A stretch of DNA of 64,000 nt from Silene conica. Its lineage: Eukaryota; Streptophyta; Magnoliopsida; Caryophyllales; Caryophyllaceae. The DNA is taken from assembly GCA_029255685.2 (NCBI GenBank), contig CM055314.2:43544772-43608771 (forward strand), read 5' to 3'. This document shows positions 11,861 to 21,946 of the stretch, one piece after another. Made by a program: the position numbers and the translations under genes. The first letter of the stretch is position 1, and each line of letters begins with the position of its first letter. The notes beneath the pieces are model-generated. The model was not told where the DNA came from. It saw only the letters and a program-made list of their open reading frames with translations, and searched no databases.

Positions 11861-12808
11861 AACCTTGCGAAATAGGTTGCTAGGATCGAACGGTCAAAAT
11901 CTAAGGTTATAGGATAGTGAATACTATATCCTGAGTTTTGAGGATTCGTTGTTATGGTAATAGAGTTCCGGTTTAGAGTTTTGGAAACCTTCTTGTTGAG
12001 GAACGCCCTGTTTGGAGGATGAGATGTTAATAAGAGGAACCGTGAAACCATTGTAAGTATCGAGGTCACCAGAAACGTCCCTTTGGGATATACTAGAAAT
12101 CGTGGTAACGACGTTTGATTATGGATCGAGCGGTTAGTGTACCCATGTTTGGCAAAGGTTACCGTCTTCTTTAGCCTGCAACTTGATCGTTCCGTTCCTT
12201 CAACCCTCCTTTTTGTGTTCTAATAGCCGCGAGGCTTGAAACCCCTAATGCCCCGTGTGGAAAATAAGCTCTACGACTGTTTCCGCGCTCTCAAACGCCT
12301 GTCTTGGAGCTCGTTCCCCAATTGTAGACTTTAAATCCACTGTTTTTGGAAAAAGCTCAGTTGTTTTGAGAATTTGAAACCGCTTTCTCTTCCGTTTGAA
12401 GCAACTTTTAGTCATTGTTACAATTTTACTTTTTCAAGAATTTGGGAGTATTGGTCGATTTGAAGAAAACCTGGTTTTAAAAAGCGTAACGTTTTACGAT
12501 TTTGTCAGATTTCAGCGTTGACTGCCACTAGAACCTGTTGTTGGAGACGTCTGATAACGTGTGCTGTGCTTGTCAACACCGAATCAATCTAATTTTGAAC
12601 TTTATTCGAACAAAATTTTGGGACTTGTCTCAGATTTGGAATGTCGGACTCTCGACGTAACGAGAATCCCATATCCATTGACAAGACTTGTGCCTTTAAA
12701 CCTTTTGTTTCTTGAAACCTTTTTGGAAAAATAAAGTTTTGGGTTATCTTAACCCGCTTGATAAATTTTGAAAGTTAGAGTTATTTTCATGCTTACTTCT
12801 ACCTTCGA

Positions 12809-12843
12809 GTTTCGAGGACGAAACTTTTTGAAGATTGGGTGAT
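12809..12843 (+). promoter_or_regulatory. Element F 3' hairpin and PPT
   Basis: Hairpin GTTTCG-AGGA-CGAAAC (12809-12824), 19 nt, then the LTR start. The purine-rich GAAGATTGGGTGAT next to TGTAACATCCC is the likely plus-strand primer. Confidence 0.8.
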
Positions 12844-13800
12844 TGTAACATCCCGTATTTTCGTAAAATCTAATTTAAGCGTTTTAAATTATTTTAAGTA
12901 ATAAAATAATATTTTAATAATTTATTGTGAAAGATTTTAATTTAATTAGTAAGATCCGTCTTAAGAACCTTAAGTCCTTAAGACGAATGCAAACTTGGTA
13001 AACTTAAACTCACGTCTTAATATCCGTTCAAGTATCCTAACCCGTTTAATTGACTCGGAAAGGACACTTACTTAAACCCCTAAAAACACATTAGTCGACA
13101 TATTCATTCATCTCCTTCAAACTTTACACTGTAAACTAATTTCTCTTAAAACCTCCATTGTTAACATCTTCTTTTGATCTTTTCCCCATCATCCGTTCAT
13201 CAAATCGAGGTAACGATAACATTTTCGGAATCCTCATTTAATTTCCAAGCCATCTATCACTTTCGTTTTTCAAATCCTTAACTTCGAAAATGGGGGTGTT
13301 TTACATAAATTCTGTTTTTATGTCCTAAAACCCGTTTTTCGTGTTTGTAGGTGAAGGATTGGACAACCCGTACATCGATAGCTTCGTGGTAGAGGAGGAT
13401 CTTTAGCCGGAGTGCATTTAAGGTGACGATAATGAGAAACTCGGCCTTAATGTGAATATTAGCAAGTTTTGATGTGTTCTTATGTTAGTCTCTGATTTCG
13501 TTAATGTTTATTGATCAAAGGACTTAGTATCATGTTTAGGATTGTGCTTATGTGATGTATTCATGCTTGGTGATGTTGTTATATGCTCTTAAGTTAAATT
13601 TCAGTTTTTACAAAGTTAAGACGGATACTTGATATAATCGTTTGAGGATTGTTATGGGATTTTTTTGCTGTTAGATAAGTAGTATTGGATGATTTATAAT
13701 GTTGGGTAAACATCAATTGTAGCAATGCTTGAGTTTTGGTGTCGATTTATGAAGTTTGGTAATGGCTGGAAAATCACGATTTTCGTATCAGGCTCTCTGA

Positions 13801-14099
13801 GCCGGTCGACCGACCGGCCGCCGGTCGACCGGCTGGGAGCGCGTCTTGTGTGTTTTTCGTATTTTGTAGAAATTTGGCTTGGGACTGCCAGCCGGCCGAC
13901 CGGCTGCCTGCCGACCGGCTGGTAGTCTCTTGGTGTTGTTTTGGTTGCTTTTGCGATGAACATAAGGAAAGGGAGCCCAGCCGGCAGACCGGCCGCCTGC
14001 CAGCCGGCTGGGAGTGCTTTGGGGTTTGGGTTACGCATTGTTGAGGACCTAGGATTGAGGTTCCCAGCCGGCCGACCGGCTGCCTGCCGACCGGCTGGG
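13801..14099. repeat. Four GC-rich palindromic units in the F 3' LTR
   Basis: Units near 13801, 13889, 13978 and 14065. The last is a fusion of units 4 and 5 of the 5' LTR: it begins like unit 4 and is followed by the GGGGATCC-type flank of unit 5. This fits recombination between neighbouring units. Confidence 0.85.
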
Positions 14100-14342
14100 G
14101 ATCCCTGTAGGCTGTCTTGGTTTGTAATCGTTCGTAACTTTCAAACGCTTAATCGGTTTTGTTTGAAACTCGCTCCTTGCATCTTTGATATGTACTTGAG
14201 GTTCCCGGAGGACGGGCGACATTTTATTGGGTTCGGGAATGGAGTGAGGATAGAGACCCCCCGGTCGGGTAACCGAAAGGGAAACCGGCTCTCCCTCGTC
14301 TTAGTTCCCGGGATCAATTAAGTGTCGATTAGTGGTTTAAGA

Positions 14343-15391
14343 TGATGCGGGAGCATTAGCAAGGATTCGAGGTCGTGACCCACGACCCAAAGAAAGGTTA
14401 AAAATGTTCGATATGGGTTCGATACGGATTTTCAAGTTAGCTTGGGAAGACATATTAAAGGAACAAAAGAAAGATCCGGGTAGGGATCTTGGGAACCGTG
14501 CCCAACGTGTGGGACCACACGGTTAGGGTTTCCTAATTTTATTAGGGTTTGTGTGATTTAATTTGTCTTATTTTTATTTTAGTTAGTTAATTAATTTTGT
14601 TACTAGTTTGTTACAACAAAGTTGTTAAGGTTGTTACAAGGTGGTTACAAAGTTAGTTATTAGTTAGTTATGAGTTTGTTATTAAGTTGTTAGGGTTTGT
14701 TACTACAACTTAATCTTTTATTTGTTATTTTATCTTTTAGATTTAATAAGGATTTTTTTAATCCATAAGATAGAATTAGGAAAGTAAAATAGGTAGCAGT
14801 AGTACACGGTTTGGACGTGGTCTTGGGAACCGTGTAGGAGTTCGTTTTCTTTCCTATTTCGATTCTAGTTTGTGACGGATGACCTTACTATAAATAGGCA
14901 TCCTTAGTTGTTTGTTTAATGAATTCAAGTTATAAATTAAAAACCTTTTGTTAAGTTTTACTTACAAATCTAAAGTATCTTTGTGAGCTTTAAAACCCGA
15001 AGTATCTGTGTGAGCTTCAAAATAATTGAGAGAATATCTGTGTGAGTTTGATCAATTATCCTATCCATCGACATACATAAACCATTCATCAAATCGTTTC
15101 ACAAATCTTTCAAGTATTAAGTGCCGTGCCTTATTACGTCATCAAGATTCATCAAGAACATCAAAGAAACACCAAGAACAACATCACCGTCCGCCGTTGA
15201 CCACCACGTCGACCACCAGGCCACGTCACCACCGTCGGTCACCATCAATCGTTCATTCTTTCAACTTTCTTGGTTACTTTTTCGTTCTTATTTCGTTCAA
15301 GATTGTAATATTTTATTAGTATTTTTATTCCGCTGCAACATCCGTATTTTTGTTGATTATCTTTATTGATTATCACCCAAAATACGCATCA
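14343..15391 (+). mobile_element. Solo LTR J1 (1049 bp)
   Basis: Starts TGATGCG and ends CGCATCA, a perfect 7-bp terminal inverted repeat, with perfect TSD TAAGA at 14338-14342 and 15392-15396. The uninterrupted site is seen in the other F LTR near 8560. TATA box TATAAATA at 14889-14896. Three copies of a TATCT(G/T)TGTGAG phrase follow in the presumed R/U5 part (about 14967-15045). No gag, pol or PBS is attached. A second copy lies at 47029-48059. Confidence 0.9.
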
Positions 15392-16272
15392 TAAGAAGTT
15401 AGAACTATAGGTTAGTTTCTATCTTTGGATGTTAATGGTTAAGTTTGATGTCGCGTGATGGGATATGTGTTAAGCTCACCTCTGGACCCTTTACTTGATT
15501 TGCATGTTGGGATATGTGTTAAGTTCACCTCTGGACCCGACATAGTTTGGTAGTGGGATATGTGTTAAGTTTACCTCTGGACCCATTGCTAGTTTTGTGT
15601 TATATCTGCTTGCCTAGAGTTTGGTACAGTGTCAGATATGCATGATGGAGTTGATGATTATATTGTTGAGTTATAGTTTGTTCATCCAAGGCTTTGGATG
15701 ACTCTATGATCGGTTTCATAAATAGTTGGATTGAAAGACCCCCCGACTGGGTAACCAGTAGGGAAACCGGCTCTCCTTCCTAACGGTTTATGAAGTTGGT
15801 TGAGAGTCGTGCACCAGAGTTTGCATGATAGTATGAGGACAGTTGATGAGATATTTATGCTTCACATGTTCATATATGTTGGAGTATTCTGTATTGCTTT
15901 AGGTGTTACGTGTTGTCACAAAAGGTGGCTAGGAGAACTCTAGTCACTCCCCACTGATTGTGGCGTACATGTTTTCATGTATGTAGGTACATGCAGGTTG
16001 GATCGGGGTTCACACGAGAGCTAGCGAGTGATGATCCTTTCATCATATGACTTACCCGTTTATCGATTAGCTAGACTCTTAGTTTCTTTTGATATAGTTT
16101 TGTCGGTGCCTGTAGGGATGTTCCATCCCAGGCTTTGTATATTTATATTTTACCTTCAGTTCCAGTTTTATTTCACCTCGCATGTTAGTTATGTAAAAAC
16201 TTTTAATTCCGCTGCATTTTTGGTACTTTGTATGTTTTAATTTTCCGCATTCGCGAGGGGTTTTACAGAGGA

Positions 16273-17008
16273 TTATGGGTAAAATGAGAAAAAGGGACCT
16301 CTACCACATGTGTCGACAAACCACAAACCCGAATGCATACATGTATTAAGTAGACAAAATTCATGCTTATGCACATTGATGTGACATGCCTCAAGAGGAG
16401 AAACTACTCACAAACCTACATGAAATCGGTCATGAATGTCACCGATTTATTAAGCTTTAAACCTTAGAATATGTAGTAGCTTGCAAAGAAGAGAGTCAAG
16501 TCTAATAATTTAGCACGAAATCAACAAAAACTCGTAGATAATGCAAAAGACTAGCTTGAAAAATTTTGAAAAATGCAAGGCAAGGCAATAAGTGATATGT
16601 GAGGCATAATTCGTATTCGTCCGTTCCGACTCGACCTATGCACTAAGAACGCGCGGCAGAAAAAGATGAAGAAAAAAAAAGTAAAACACCTAAAGGAATG
16701 AAAAACAAAAGGACACCTAGACAAATGCAGACTCAAAAAGGAGTATGCAAACACCCTCCCCAAACCAAAACGCACAATGCCCCCATTGCGCTCATTAGCA
16801 TACATCCACAGCATAGGGATGGGGATAGGCAGAAAAAAAAAAACAAACAAAAAAAGGAAAAGGAAAAAGACTAAAAACTACAAAAAGAGTCTATGAAGGA
16901 AGGAGGGAAAAACTGGAAATCTAAAGGGAAAAAAAAAGAAAAAACTACTTACAAGACGGAGGGACCTCCCCAAACCGAACATCGAAGAGGGAAAGGTCGA
17001 GCACGTCC
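16273..17008 (-). other. Athila 3' non-coding region, right part
   Basis: Continues 6978 across the F insertion. It is purine-rich on the plus strand, especially 16640-16950. No convincing ORF. Confidence 0.65.
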
Positions 17009-18439
17009 CTAGTTCTCTTGGTCGAACTCCGACCCAGAGTCATCTCCTTCTGCCTCCTCCTCATCCTCATCATCAGACCCTATGCATGTTCCCGAGGCAG
17101 AGCCTGAAGCTTCACCGTACCTATGACCGCCCGCCTGAGGTGTGTACCAGGTGGGGTGAGTCCAAGGGCCGGTGGGGAGCCTACCCTGAGTAGCGTACTC
17201 CGAGTAGCCCGGATACTGGTAAACACTATCGTTCAACTGTTTTTGGTTGAATTGCCTGCAAAGGTTCGCCACCATGAGTGGGAGAGATCTGTCATGAACA
17301 AAAGGAGGAACAGAAACATTAGGAGGAGCAGTAAAATCAATTGGGTACCCCGTCCCAGGTGCATCAAAGTAGACACCGGGAGCAGGGACCCTATGGCCTC
17401 TAAAGGTGCCTCCTCTAAGTGGAAGGCGGTAGGATGGGAGGAGTGGTCTAGGCTCCCCTTGAATATTATCAAGGGGTAACATGGGGGGAGCCGTGGTGAT
17501 GGGGATGCGATCACTGAGGTAGGTGTATACCTTCCAATAATCCTTCCTGTCCACCCAATGCACGGACTTGACATAAGCCATGTCCATGTACCGGGAGAGA
17601 GTGTCAATCGCATCCTCATAGCGAGGGAACTGAGGAACAAGAAAGCGGGCCAATCTAGTGACTAGCCCACCACAAACAATAGTAGTCAAGGAAGTTCCCT
17701 CGCCCACCGACACAAAGTGAGAGGCGACCAAATACGCAGTGTTATAAAACTGCTGACCCGTACGTCTGACATTAAGATAGCCAGACAAAATGGAGAGCTG
17801 AATGTTTTTAACATTTTGAGACTCTTTACGGCCAAAAACAGTGTTGGCCAGAAGACGTAAATAATAACGGGGGGCGGGTAAATGAACGGTACTGTTCTTC
17901 CTCTTCCTATCGCTGGAATCAGAAAGACAGGACCACATGACATTGTGCGACCCGGTGGGGTCACCCGTAAGACCCGTAGAAGATAAGCCTAGAAATTGAG
18001 CAAATTCATTCAAAGTTAAAGAAAATGTTTCATTGAACAACCGAAAAGAAATGCACTTGTTATCATACCCGGGATTATAAGCTTGAATATTAAAATTAAA
18101 GGAGGAAAAGAACTCAAGAGTGAGAAGGGTATAGGTGAACTCATCCATAGTGACAAGTCCTGAGAAACCCGTCCCATTGAGCAAGGACACCACATCATCA
18201 TGACACCCCAAAGCTTGCAATGCCGGAACACAAAGGAACCGGGTGACCACCACTAAGCAAAAAGTGGAAAGATGGAGGAAACGGGCTTTTTGCGCTGGAG
18301 TGTTGAAGATGATTTGCGGATATTTTGGTAGACTATCCGTATCAAGCGCCGTCAACCCTCCTGACCTAGGAGCACGACCTCGGGAGGTGCTTGCTCTGGA
18401 AGTGCGGGAGCGCTTTCCGTCTTGTCCACGGCTAGACAT
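17009..18439 (-). CDS. Intact Athila-type ORF downstream of pol (476 aa)
   Basis: Uninterrupted ORF starting at an ATG in the position where Athila elements carry an extra (often called env-like) gene. The N-terminus is basic and Ser/Arg-rich (residues 1-30, RSRTSRASTSRGR). A hydrophobic stretch lies near residues 57-75 (CLVVVTRFLCVPALQALG). Next comes a region with YTLLTLEFFSSF and FNETFSLTLNEFAQFLGLS resembling, to my recollection, the ATHILA ORF-1 family. A Pro-rich part lies around 315-365, and the C-terminus is strongly acidic (SDDEDEEEAEGDDSGSE). I see no signal peptide, so an envelope role is not supported by the sequence; a nucleoprotein-like or unknown role is equally possible. It lacks stops although its gag-pol has five lesions. 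Confidence 0.75.
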   Translation of the reverse strand: MSSRGQDGKRSRTSRASTSRGRAPRSGGLTALDTDSLPKYPQIIFNTPAQKARFLHLSTFCLVVVTRFLCVPALQALGCHDDVVSLLNGTGFSGLVTMDEFTYTLLTLEFFSSFNFNIQAYNPGYDNKCISFRLFNETFSLTLNEFAQFLGLSSTGLTGDPTGSHNVMWSCLSDSSDRKRKNSTVHLPAPRYYLRLLANTVFGRKESQNVKNIQLSILSGYLNVRRTGQQFYNTAYLVASHFVSVGEGTSLTTIVCGGLVTRLARFLVPQFPRYEDAIDTLSRYMDMAYVKSVHWVDRKDYWKVYTYLSDRIPITTAPPMLPLDNIQGEPRPLLPSYRLPLRGGTFRGHRVPAPGVYFDAPGTGYPIDFTAPPNVSVPPFVHDRSLPLMVANLCRQFNQKQLNDSVYQYPGYSEYATQGRLPTGPWTHPTWYTPQAGGHRYGEASGSASGTCIGSDDEDEEEAEGDDSGSEFDQEN

Positions 18440-18550
18440 TATGAATCTGAAAAAAAATCAATAAAATGTAAGTCTTGTGCAACATTGAAAACATTTTCTT
18501 AGCAAAAAGAGGAACAAAACACGAACCAGAAACCTCTGTAACAGTATTTC

Positions 18551-18800
18551 GGTCGGCCGACTTCATAGAGAGGTCGGTCGACCACTATCGCTAAAATTTT
18601 AGAGTTCCTGTAACAGTGACGGGGTCGGCCGACCTCACCTAGAGGTCGGTCGACCGACTGCCAGCAAAAATCAGAATACCTGTAAAATCACTGCGGTCGA
18701 TCGACCTCAAACCTATGTCGACCGACCGACCAAACGAAAGATCGAATTTCTGGAAAAAATGCAGTTTGGTTGGCCGACCTCTGTTTGGAGTCGGTCGACC
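18551..18800. repeat. Four box pairs in a 72-73-bp minisatellite
   Basis: Box pairs start at 18551, 18623, 18695 and 18768. Within every pair the two 12-bp boxes are exactly 21 bp apart (12+9+12). Box variants include GGTCGGCCGACC, GGTCGATCGACC and GGTTGGCCGACC; the second box of the third pair is in the opposite orientation. The roughly 39-bp linkers share a weak consensus around CCTGTAAcAGTG. Confidence 0.92.
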
Positions 18801-19264
18801 GACAACAGTATCATAAAAAGATTCGCGGTTTTGAAATCGTGCAGAAATTAGGCATAGAAATTGCAAGAAAGAATCATACTAACCCTAACAGCACAAAACC
18901 ACACACATTTTACAGATCTGAGACTATAAAACCTAAAGGAAGAAGAAAACTTAAAAAGAAAACACAAACATGCATGAAAACAAAATTAGGAGCCAAAACA
19001 AACTGGAAAGGACAAACTAAAACTACCTAGAACTGAATTAGGATGCTAGGAAACGAAAAAGAGAAAGAAAAAGCTAAGAAACACATACCTTGGGTGGAGA
19101 AAGATGAAAGAAAGCAAGGAAATTGAGTGAAGGATGAAGAAGGTGGGTGGTTAGGGTTTTTAAGAGAGAGAGGGAGGTTCAGAAAGTGTGAGCAATTATT
19201 GTGTTTTCAAAACACATAAAGACCAAAGACTCTAACTCAAAGAAAAACCGGAAAAATTACCCGA

Positions 19265-19378
19265 GGTCGGTCGACCTAATATTTGGGTCGGTCGACCTCT
19301 GTCCTGCATACCTGCTCTGTCAGAATTTATTTAATGCTGTCAGAAGGTCGGTCGACCTTCATAGCGGGTCGGTCGACC
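19265..19378. repeat. Two box pairs 81 bp apart
   Basis: Pairs 19265-19297 and 19346-19378, all four boxes being perfect GGTCGGTCGACC. Spacers are TAATATTTG and TTCATAGCG. Confidence 0.95.
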
Positions 19379-19532
19379 TACTTAACTGACGATTCCTCTT
19401 ATTTTCCTGCAGAATCTCAAAATCCCATCAAGGACTAAAACAGAAACTACAAAAAACACAAAATTAAGCTAGAACACGGGTTGCCTCCCGTTTAGCGCTG
19501 GTTTAGGAGGTCCCGCACGACCCTTTTACCTA

Positions 19533-20848
19533 TCAAGAAGCATCCGAAAAAGGGTCAAAGTAAGAAACTTCAACCTTACCAATAAATTCGTTCTCTCCGC
19601 GGAAGTGCTTCACATACTGGCCATTAACTTTGAACCTCTCACTGGATGAGGTTTCTAACTCTATTGACCCAAATTTTGAGACAGCTGTGATGGTGTAAGG
19701 TCCGCTCCACCTTGATTTCAACTTACCAGGAAAAAGACGAATACGAGCATTAAAAAGCAACACTCTATCACCTACCTGAAAATCACGCCTAATGATTCTC
19801 TTGTCATGCCAGCGCTTTGCTTTCTCTTTGTAAATCCTGGCATTGTCATAGGCTAACAACCTGAATTCTTCTAACTCATTGAGCTGCAACAAACGTTTCT
19901 CACGGGAAAGATTAGGGTCTAAATTAAGATCACAAATAGCCCACCAAGACTAACGTTCTAACTCTACTGGTAAATGACAAGTCTTGCCATAAATCAACCG
20001 GAATGGTGACATTCCTATTGGGGTTTTGAACGCAGTTCTATAGGCCCATATGACATCATCAAGTTTTAAACTCCAATCTTTCCTAGACTTAGAAACAACT
20101 TTGGCTAGGGTCTCCTTGAGTTCCCTATTAGAGATCTCAACTTGACCACTAGTCTGAGGGTGATAAGCTAAACCCCTACGATGTTGGACACCGAATTTAT
20201 TTAGCAAGTCACCTAAGCGTTTCTCCTTAAAATGCATACCTCCATCACTTATGACAACCCTAGGGACACCAAAACGAGGAAATATGATTTTTTTTTAAAC
20301 ATCTTAATAACAGCCTTTGCATCACAATGGGGAGTAGCAATAGCTTCTACCCACTTAGAAACATAATCAACAGCTACAAGAATATACCTGTTACCTTGAC
20401 TACTGGGAAAAGGTCCTTGATAATCAATGCCCCAGACATCAAAAATCTCTACCTCTAGAATACCAACCTGCGGCATCTCATGTCTTTTTGAGACATTCCC
20501 AGTTCTTTGACAGGCATCACAGCTACCTACAAAATTCCTACAGTCAGCATGCAGAGTAGGCCAATAAAAACCGGACTGTAATACCTTGGCCACGGTTCTA
20601 GATGGACCGTGGTGACCACCATATGCAGAAGAGTGACATGCTTCTAGAATGTCCTTCACCTCCCATTGGGGGACGCATCTCCGGATGAGTCCATCTCCGC
20701 ATTCCTTTAAAACATAGGGGTCATCCCAAAAATACTGTTTTGCATCAAACATAAATCTCTTCTTTTGTTGCCATGACAACCCAGGAGGGATTTTACCTGT
20801 GACAGCAAAGTTAGCAAAATCAGCATACCGAGGAGGGGGATAAGAACC
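19533..20848 (-). pseudogene. Athila integrase, broken
   Basis: Read on the minus strand. The H2C2 zinc region ([13 protein letters not shown]...CDACQRTG) and the first catalytic Asp (WGIDYQGPF) lie in 20779-20249. A frameshift in an A-run near 20290 separates them from the second Asp (VISDGG, about 20255) and the Glu (SGQVEISN), found in 20237-19950. A TAG stop at 19950-19952 is in the same frame as the C-terminal part (19892-19533), which contains RRDFQVGDRVLLFN and SRWSGPYTI, the GPY/F-type module. Integrase joins cDNA to the chromosome; this copy is not translatable as one protein. Confidence 0.9.
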
Positions 20849-21946
20849 TTAACTATTAATGATAAATAAACTCTCATAAGGAAATGAATCATCAATAGGT
20901 AAAGAATCTTCCCCATCAGTCAGCTGAAGGCGAGATAGGTGGTCAGCTACCACGTTTTCTGCGCCTTTCTTGTCCCTAATCTCAATGTCAAACTCTTGGA
21001 GAAGGAGTATCCACCTTAAAAGCCTTGGCTTTGAATCTTTCTTCTGGAAAAGACCTTTCAAAGCTGCATGGTCAGTGTAAACAATTACCTTATTACCTAC
21101 TAAATAGGACCTGAATTTTTCTAAGGCAAACATCACAGCTAGCATCTCCTTCTCAGTAGTGAAATAGTTGACTTGAGTCTCATCTAGGGTGCGGCTCGCA
21201 TAGTATATAGCATTAAGAGCCTTATTCTTTCTTTGGCCGAGCACAGCACCTACAGCGTAGTCACTAGCATCGCACATGATCTCAAATGGGAGATCCCAAT
21301 CTGGTGGCTGTATGATTGGTGCTGAGATCAAAGCTTCCTTCAACCTGTTAAAAGCTGAAAGGCACTCATCAGTAAAATCAAAGATAGCATCCTTAAGGAG
21401 CAACTGTGTAAGTGGTTTAGCAATCTTAGAGAAGTCCTTAATGAAACGCCTGTAAAAACCTGCGTGTCCTAAGAAACTTCTCACCCCCTTAACATTAACA
21501 GGAGGGGGTAATTGCTCAATCACCTGCACTTTTGCTTTATCTACATGTATACCTTTATCAGAAATTAGATGCCCTAACACTACCCCCTCAGTAACCATAA
21601 ACTGACACTTTTCCCAGTTTAAGGCAAGGTTTACATCAATACATCGCTGCAAGACTTTATCAAGAGTAGCAAAGCACTGATCAAACGCATTACCATAAAC
21701 AGAAAAATCATCCATAAATACCTCCATGATGTTTTCTATAAAGTCAGAAAAGATACCCATCATACACCTTTGAAAGGTAGCAGGAGCATTACATAACCCA
21801 AAAGGCATCCTGCGATATGCAAAAACACCCTGTGGGCAAGTAAAAGTAGTCTTACTCTGATCATCAGGATGGATGGGAATCTGGAAAAAACCTGAATAAC
21901 CATCTAGAAAACAGAAGAATTTATTAGAAGCCAGTCTTTCAGTCAT
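20849..21946 (-). pseudogene. Athila reverse transcriptase and RNase H
   Basis: Open for about 365 codons. RT palm with [15 protein letters not shown] and [16 protein letters not shown], and the catalytic MDD in [10 protein letters not shown] near residue 79, typical of Athila/Tat. RNase H follows, with [31 protein letters not shown] and VVADHLSRL. It ends at a TAA (20849-20851) that is in frame with the integrase segment, so this is a nonsense mutation inside pol. At its 5' end, extra bases in a T-run (plus-strand A-run 21955-21961) shift the frame relative to the upstream gag-protease-RT segment. Confidence 0.92.

Larger units (their letters stand above)
9456..12843 (+). other. Element F internal region, non-coding
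   Basis: Holds no ORF over about 105 codons and no recognisable gag or pol motif. The only structure seen is a diverged duplication of about 0.8 kb (near 9960-10790 and 11060-11860) and, at the end, a hairpin (12809-12824) and PPT (about 12829-12843). Confidence 0.75.
6984..16267 (+). mobile_element. Non-coding LTR retrotransposon F (LARD-like)
   Basis: LTRs at 6984-9440 and 12844-16267, both starting TGTAACATCCC and ending GGGTTTTACA. They are flanked by a perfect 5-bp TSD GAGGA (6979-6983 and 16268-16272). Initiator-Met PBS at 9443-9455 and PPT at about 12829-12843. The 3.4-kb internal region has no gag or pol. Long LTRs with a non-coding interior fit a large retrotransposon derivative mobilised in trans; the 3' hairpin-PPT resembles plant chromovirus 3' ends. 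Confidence 0.92.
12844..16267 (+). repeat. Element F 3' LTR, interrupted by a solo LTR
   Basis: Same ends as the 5' LTR. It is split by the solo LTR at 14343-15391. Without that insertion and its TSD copy it is 2370 bp, about 90 bp shorter than the 5' LTR because it has four palindromic units instead of five. Confidence 0.92.
18440..19532 (-). other. Athila spacer between pol and the downstream ORF
   Basis: Non-coding about 1.1 kb. It is notable for six box pairs (18551-18800 and 19265-19378). The rest is AT-rich with no supported ORF. A splice acceptor or promoter for the downstream ORF could lie here but cannot be identified by eye. Confidence 0.65.

Noticed and set aside
17123..17479. 118-codon plus-strand ORF
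   Set aside because: Antisense shadow of the 476-codon Athila ORF.
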